A DNA stretch of 10,370 nt from Silvimonas sp. JCM 19000 (lineage in GTDB: Bacteria > Pseudomonadota > Gammaproteobacteria > Burkholderiales > Chitinibacteraceae): positions 1 to 10,370 of the forward strand of contig BBFD01000140.1 of the NCBI GenBank assembly GCA_001313065.1. The letters run 5' to 3'. Positions 7,995 through 10,370 of this stretch are shown in pieces. The translations under genes were made by a program, and so were the position numbers. Position 1 is the stretch's first letter. Each line of letters starts with the position of its first letter. The notes under the pieces are model-generated. The model did no database searches and was not told where the DNA came from. It worked only from the letters and a program-made list of their open reading frames with translations.

Positions 7995-8240
7995 ATAGGG
8001 TGGGTCAAGACCCACCAATCAAAGCCGGGGACAAGAACGCAATGGCAACGCCTTGCTCGATGGCTTTGCTGGCGGGTCTAGACCCACCAATCAAAGTCGG
8101 GGACAAGAACGCAAGTGGCAACGCCTTGCTCGATGGCTTTGGCTGGCGCGTCTAGACCCACCAATCAAAGTCAGGGACAAGAACGCAAGTGGCAATGCCT
8201 TGCTCGATGGCTTTGGCTGGTGGGTCTAGACCCACCCTAT
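7995..8240. repeat. array of three tandem palindromic ~74-bp repeats with 12-bp terminal inverted repeats
   Basis: Three head-to-tail units begin with GACCCACCAATCAAAG at 8009, 8081 and 8155 (72, 74 and 74 bases), and a fourth GACCCACC begins at 8229. The array is bounded by ATAGGGTGGGTC (7995-8006) and its exact inverse GACCCACCCTAT (8229-8240). Each junction carries a TCTAGA-centred palindrome. Each unit is itself an imperfect palindrome: CCACCAATCAAAG at its left and CTTTGG, CTGG, YGGG at its right are near-complementary, with an inner GCAAG/CTTGC stem. No transposase is present. It resembles a REP/MITE-like non-autonomous element that expanded in tandem. It fills most of the 376-bp gap between the esterase start and the transporter stop; the remaining 126 bases (7869-7994) hold no gene that I can see. 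Confidence 0.85.
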
Positions 8241-8244
8241 GCGA

Positions 8245-9461
8245 TCACACCCGTTTGCGCTCCGGCAAGCGCCACGCCAGCAAGCCCATCAGCGGCAGGA
8301 ATGAACACACCTGGTAAATCGCATCGATGCCCCAGCGATCAGCCAGGCCGCCCAGCAAGGCGGCGCTGATGCCGCTGACGCCAAAGATAAAGCCAAAGAA
8401 CATCCCGGAAATCATGCCGGTGCGGCCCGGCACCAGTTCCTGGGCAAACACGATGATGGCCGGGAATGCCGACGACAGCACTACCCCGATCACCACGCTC
8501 AGCGCCAACGTGAGCGGCAAGTTGGCGTAGGGCAATGCCAGCGTAAACGGCAGCGTGCCAAGGATGGACCAGGCAATCACTTTCTTCTGGCCGATGCGAT
8601 CCACCACCGGGCCACCCATCACCGTACCGGCGGCGACTGCGGCAAAGAAGACAAACTGGCACAGCTGCGCATCATGCGTGCTCAGCCCGAAGCGATGCAT
8701 GATGAAGAAGGGATAGAAGTTGGTGAAGCTGGCCAGGTAAACGTATTTGGACAGCAGCAACAGCACCAGGATCAGCATTGCGTTGCGGATTTGCGTATTG
8801 CTCAAGGCGGGCAGACTGGCTGCTTTGGCACGCGCTGCATGCGCCGGGTTGCGGGCGCGTTCACGCAGCACATCGCGATACCAGCGGCTGAGCGCAGTCA
8901 TGATGACGATGCCAACGATGGCCGCGATGCCGCCCCAGGCCATGCCTTTCTCGCCTTGCGGCAGCACGATAAACGCGGCCGCCAGCGGGCCTAGCGCCGA
9001 GCCGATATTGCCCCCCACCTGGAACAAGGACTGCGCCACCCCATGCGATCCGCCCGAGGCCAGCCGGGCAATGCGTGATGATTCGGGATGGAAGATCGAC
9101 GAGCCCAGGCCCAGCATGGCCGCCCCGGCCATCAGCCGGCATAGCTGCCGGCAAACGCCAGCAGCATCAGTCCGCACCCGGAGGCCAACATGGCAAAGGG
9201 CAGCGCAAATGGCTTGGGATGTTTGTCGGTATAAAAGCCTATAAACGGCTGCAGGATGGACGCGGTGATCTGGTACACCAGCGCAGATAGCCGATCTGGG
9301 CAAACGACAGATTGAAGCCGCCGCGCAAAATCGGATAAGCCGCAGGCAGCAGCGCCTGCAACATGTCGTTGAGCAAATGGCAAAAAACTGACGGCGCCCA
9401 GCACGTGATATTGCGTGCTGCTACTGCGGGGCGCGGGCAGAGGGATGGCGGTGGAGGTCAT
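8245..9461 (-). CDS. fsr: Fsr-type major facilitator superfamily transporter (three apparent frameshifts)
   Basis: This is an inner-membrane proton-coupled drug exporter of the fosmidomycin-resistance (Fsr) branch of the MFS, 405 residues after correction, with about 12 membrane segments. Diagnostic Fsr stretches are HLLNDMLQALLPAAYPILR in the first segment, then IGFYTDKHPKP, GLGSSIFHPESSRIARLAS, and SLFQVGGNIGSALGPL. The second half shows GGPVVDRIGQKK and ends AWRLPERKRV. The Fsr assignment rests on these motifs; the actual substrate is unknown. Corrections are A6 to A5 at 9382-9387 and lost bases near 9284 (C) and 9135 (G). Start 9461 (MTSTAIPLP) has only a weak purine-rich ribosome site. 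It diverges from an AraC-family gene across 141 bp, a common regulator-transporter pairing, and its stop codon lies four bases from the end of the repeat array. Confidence 0.88.
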
Positions 9462-9514
9462 GGCTCGCTCGTCATGGTAGGGGTCGATAAAACACGCCGG
9501 GGTGGCGCGCCAGG

Positions 9515-9568
9515 CTAGGCATCGATGCGCTAGTCGTGATACTAGTGGCGGGCGGCAATGGCCCGCCA
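9515..9568. promoter_or_regulatory. candidate operator region between the MFS and AraC genes
   Basis: The 141-bp divergent gap contains three CTAG tetramers (9515-9518, 9530-9533, 9542-9545). The last two form the inverted repeat CTAGT, CGTGAT, ACTAG, and the first two flank the palindrome GCATCGATGC (9519-9528). Next comes a second inverted repeat, TGGCGGGC (9546-9553) and GCCCGCCA (9561-9568), around a seven-base loop. Such nested symmetry in a regulator-transporter divergon suggests binding sites for the adjacent AraC-type protein. This is inference. Confidence 0.4.
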
Positions 9569-9602
9569 TCGACAATGGGCCTACTACTTATGAGTGTCGG
9601 CC

Positions 9603-10370
9603 ATGGTGCGTGAAGTCCATATTGAAGACATCGAACATCTCGCCAAGCCCTTGGTGGCGACGGGCAACGACTACGACGACGGCCATCGTATTGCGCCGCA
9701 TACACACCGCCGCGGGCAGTTGTTATCCAGCAGCAGCGGCACCGTGGTGGTGACGACCGAGCACGGCGCATGGGTGATGCCGCCGCAGCGTGGCATCTGG
9801 ATTCCGCCCGGCCTGACCCATGCGGTGCGCTGCATCGGCCAGGTGCGCATGCAAAGCCTGTATCTGAGCCCCGAGCATCTGAGCGATATGCCCGCGCACA
9901 ACCAGGTGGTGCTGATTACGCCGTTTATGCGCAGCCTGCTGGCCGAAGCGCTGGATGTGCCGCTGGCCTACGCGCCGCATAGCCGCCACGCCGCACTGAT
10001 GACGCTGATCGAGCACGAACTGCGCAGCATGCCCGCGCTGCCGCTGTCGCTGCCCTACCCGGTCGACGCCCGCATCGCGGAACGTTGCTTCGCTTTTTTA
10101 CGTCAGCCGGAAGTGCACCAGACCGCCGAGCAATGGAGCGCCGAACTCAAGATGAGCGTGCGCACGTTCAGCCGCATCTTCCGCCGCGAAACTGGATTGA
10201 GCTTTGTTGCCTGGCGCCAGCAAGCTTGTCTGCTGGTGTCGTTGCCGCGCCTGGCCGCAGGCGTAAGCGTTACCCGCGTGGCGCTGGACCTGGGCTATGA
10301 CAACCCGGCCTCGTTTACCACCATGTTCAAACGCGTGCTGGGGGCGGCGCCGCGCGATTATCTGCGCCAG
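9603..10370 (+). CDS. AraC family transcriptional regulator (C-terminus at or just beyond window edge)
   Basis: This is an AraC/XylS-type regulator with an N-terminal cupin-like sensor domain (APHTHRRGQLL, TEHGAWVMPPQRGIWIPPGL, THAVRCIG) and a C-terminal double helix-turn-helix DNA-binding domain. The latter covers roughly residues 175-256: WSAELKMSVRTFSRIFRRE is the first helix-turn-helix, and VTRVALDLGYDNPASFTTMF followed by KRVLGAAPRDYLRQ is the second, with the classic AraC signature. The frame is open and uninterrupted for 256 codons to the edge and needs no repair, although it holds a T6 run (10094-10099). The protein is probably complete to within a few residues. The arrangement resembles E. 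coli NimR (YeaM), which regulates the adjacent divergent exporter gene nimT, so it probably controls the fsr-type gene. Start ATG 9603 is the first in frame, with a weak ribosome site. Confidence 0.9.
   Translation, partial: MVREVHIEDIEHLAKPLVATGNDYDDGHRIAPHTHRRGQLLSSSSGTVVVTTEHGAWVMPPQRGIWIPPGLTHAVRCIGQVRMQSLYLSPEHLSDMPAHNQVVLITPFMRSLLAEALDVPLAYAPHSRHAALMTLIEHELRSMPALPLSLPYPVDARIAERCFAFLRQPEVHQTAEQWSAELKMSVRTFSRIFRRETGLSFVAWRQQACLLVSLPRLAAGVSVTRVALDLGYDNPASFTTMFKRVLGAAPRDYLRQ

Noticed and set aside
7995..8240. CRISPR array
   Set aside because: The units are contiguous ~74-bp tandem repeats without unique spacers, and no cas gene is nearby.

Overview
The window is GC-rich (roughly 60 percent) proteobacterial DNA. 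An NsrR/NnrS nitric-oxide locus, a PEP-CTERM exported protein and an Fsr-type transporter beside an AraC-type regulator together suggest a betaproteobacterium, but the sequence alone does not fix the genus.

Layout, left to right. (1) A leftward three-gene block, positions 2528 to 1 and beyond: a small MIP18/DUF59 iron-sulfur assembly factor, a multi-pass membrane protein and NnrS. It diverges from a rightward nsrR-type regulator (2618-3055), with a candidate NsrR operator between them. This reads as a nitric-oxide or nitrosative-stress unit. (2) A MarR-family regulator (3124-3563) converges on a leftward secreted protein of unknown function (3628-4280). (3) Rightward prolyl aminopeptidase pip (4403-5352) ends at a strong intrinsic terminator shared with a small leftward orphan ORF (5430-5741). 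(4) A rightward PEP-CTERM protein (6078-6798) converges on a leftward alpha/beta-hydrolase esterase (6854-7868), with two hairpins between them. (5) A 246-bp array of three tandem palindromic repeats with 12-bp terminal inverted repeats (7995-8240) lies directly beside the 3' end of a leftward Fsr-type MFS transporter (8245-9461). The transporter diverges from an AraC-family regulator that runs to the right edge (9603-10370).

Nearly every gene is broken in frame as written, and the breaks follow a strict rule. Where a family motif or a continuous protein lets me restore the frame, all 14 insertions fall in A or T runs whose expected length is five or more. All 16 deletions fall in GG/CC or GGG/CCC runs. 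With these corrections each complete gene becomes a whole number of codons with one terminal stop, at a length I consider normal wherever the family is recognisable. I read this as a base-specific homopolymer error signature in the assembly, not as gene decay. Coordinates below span each gene as it lies in the given sequence; residue numbers refer to the corrected protein.
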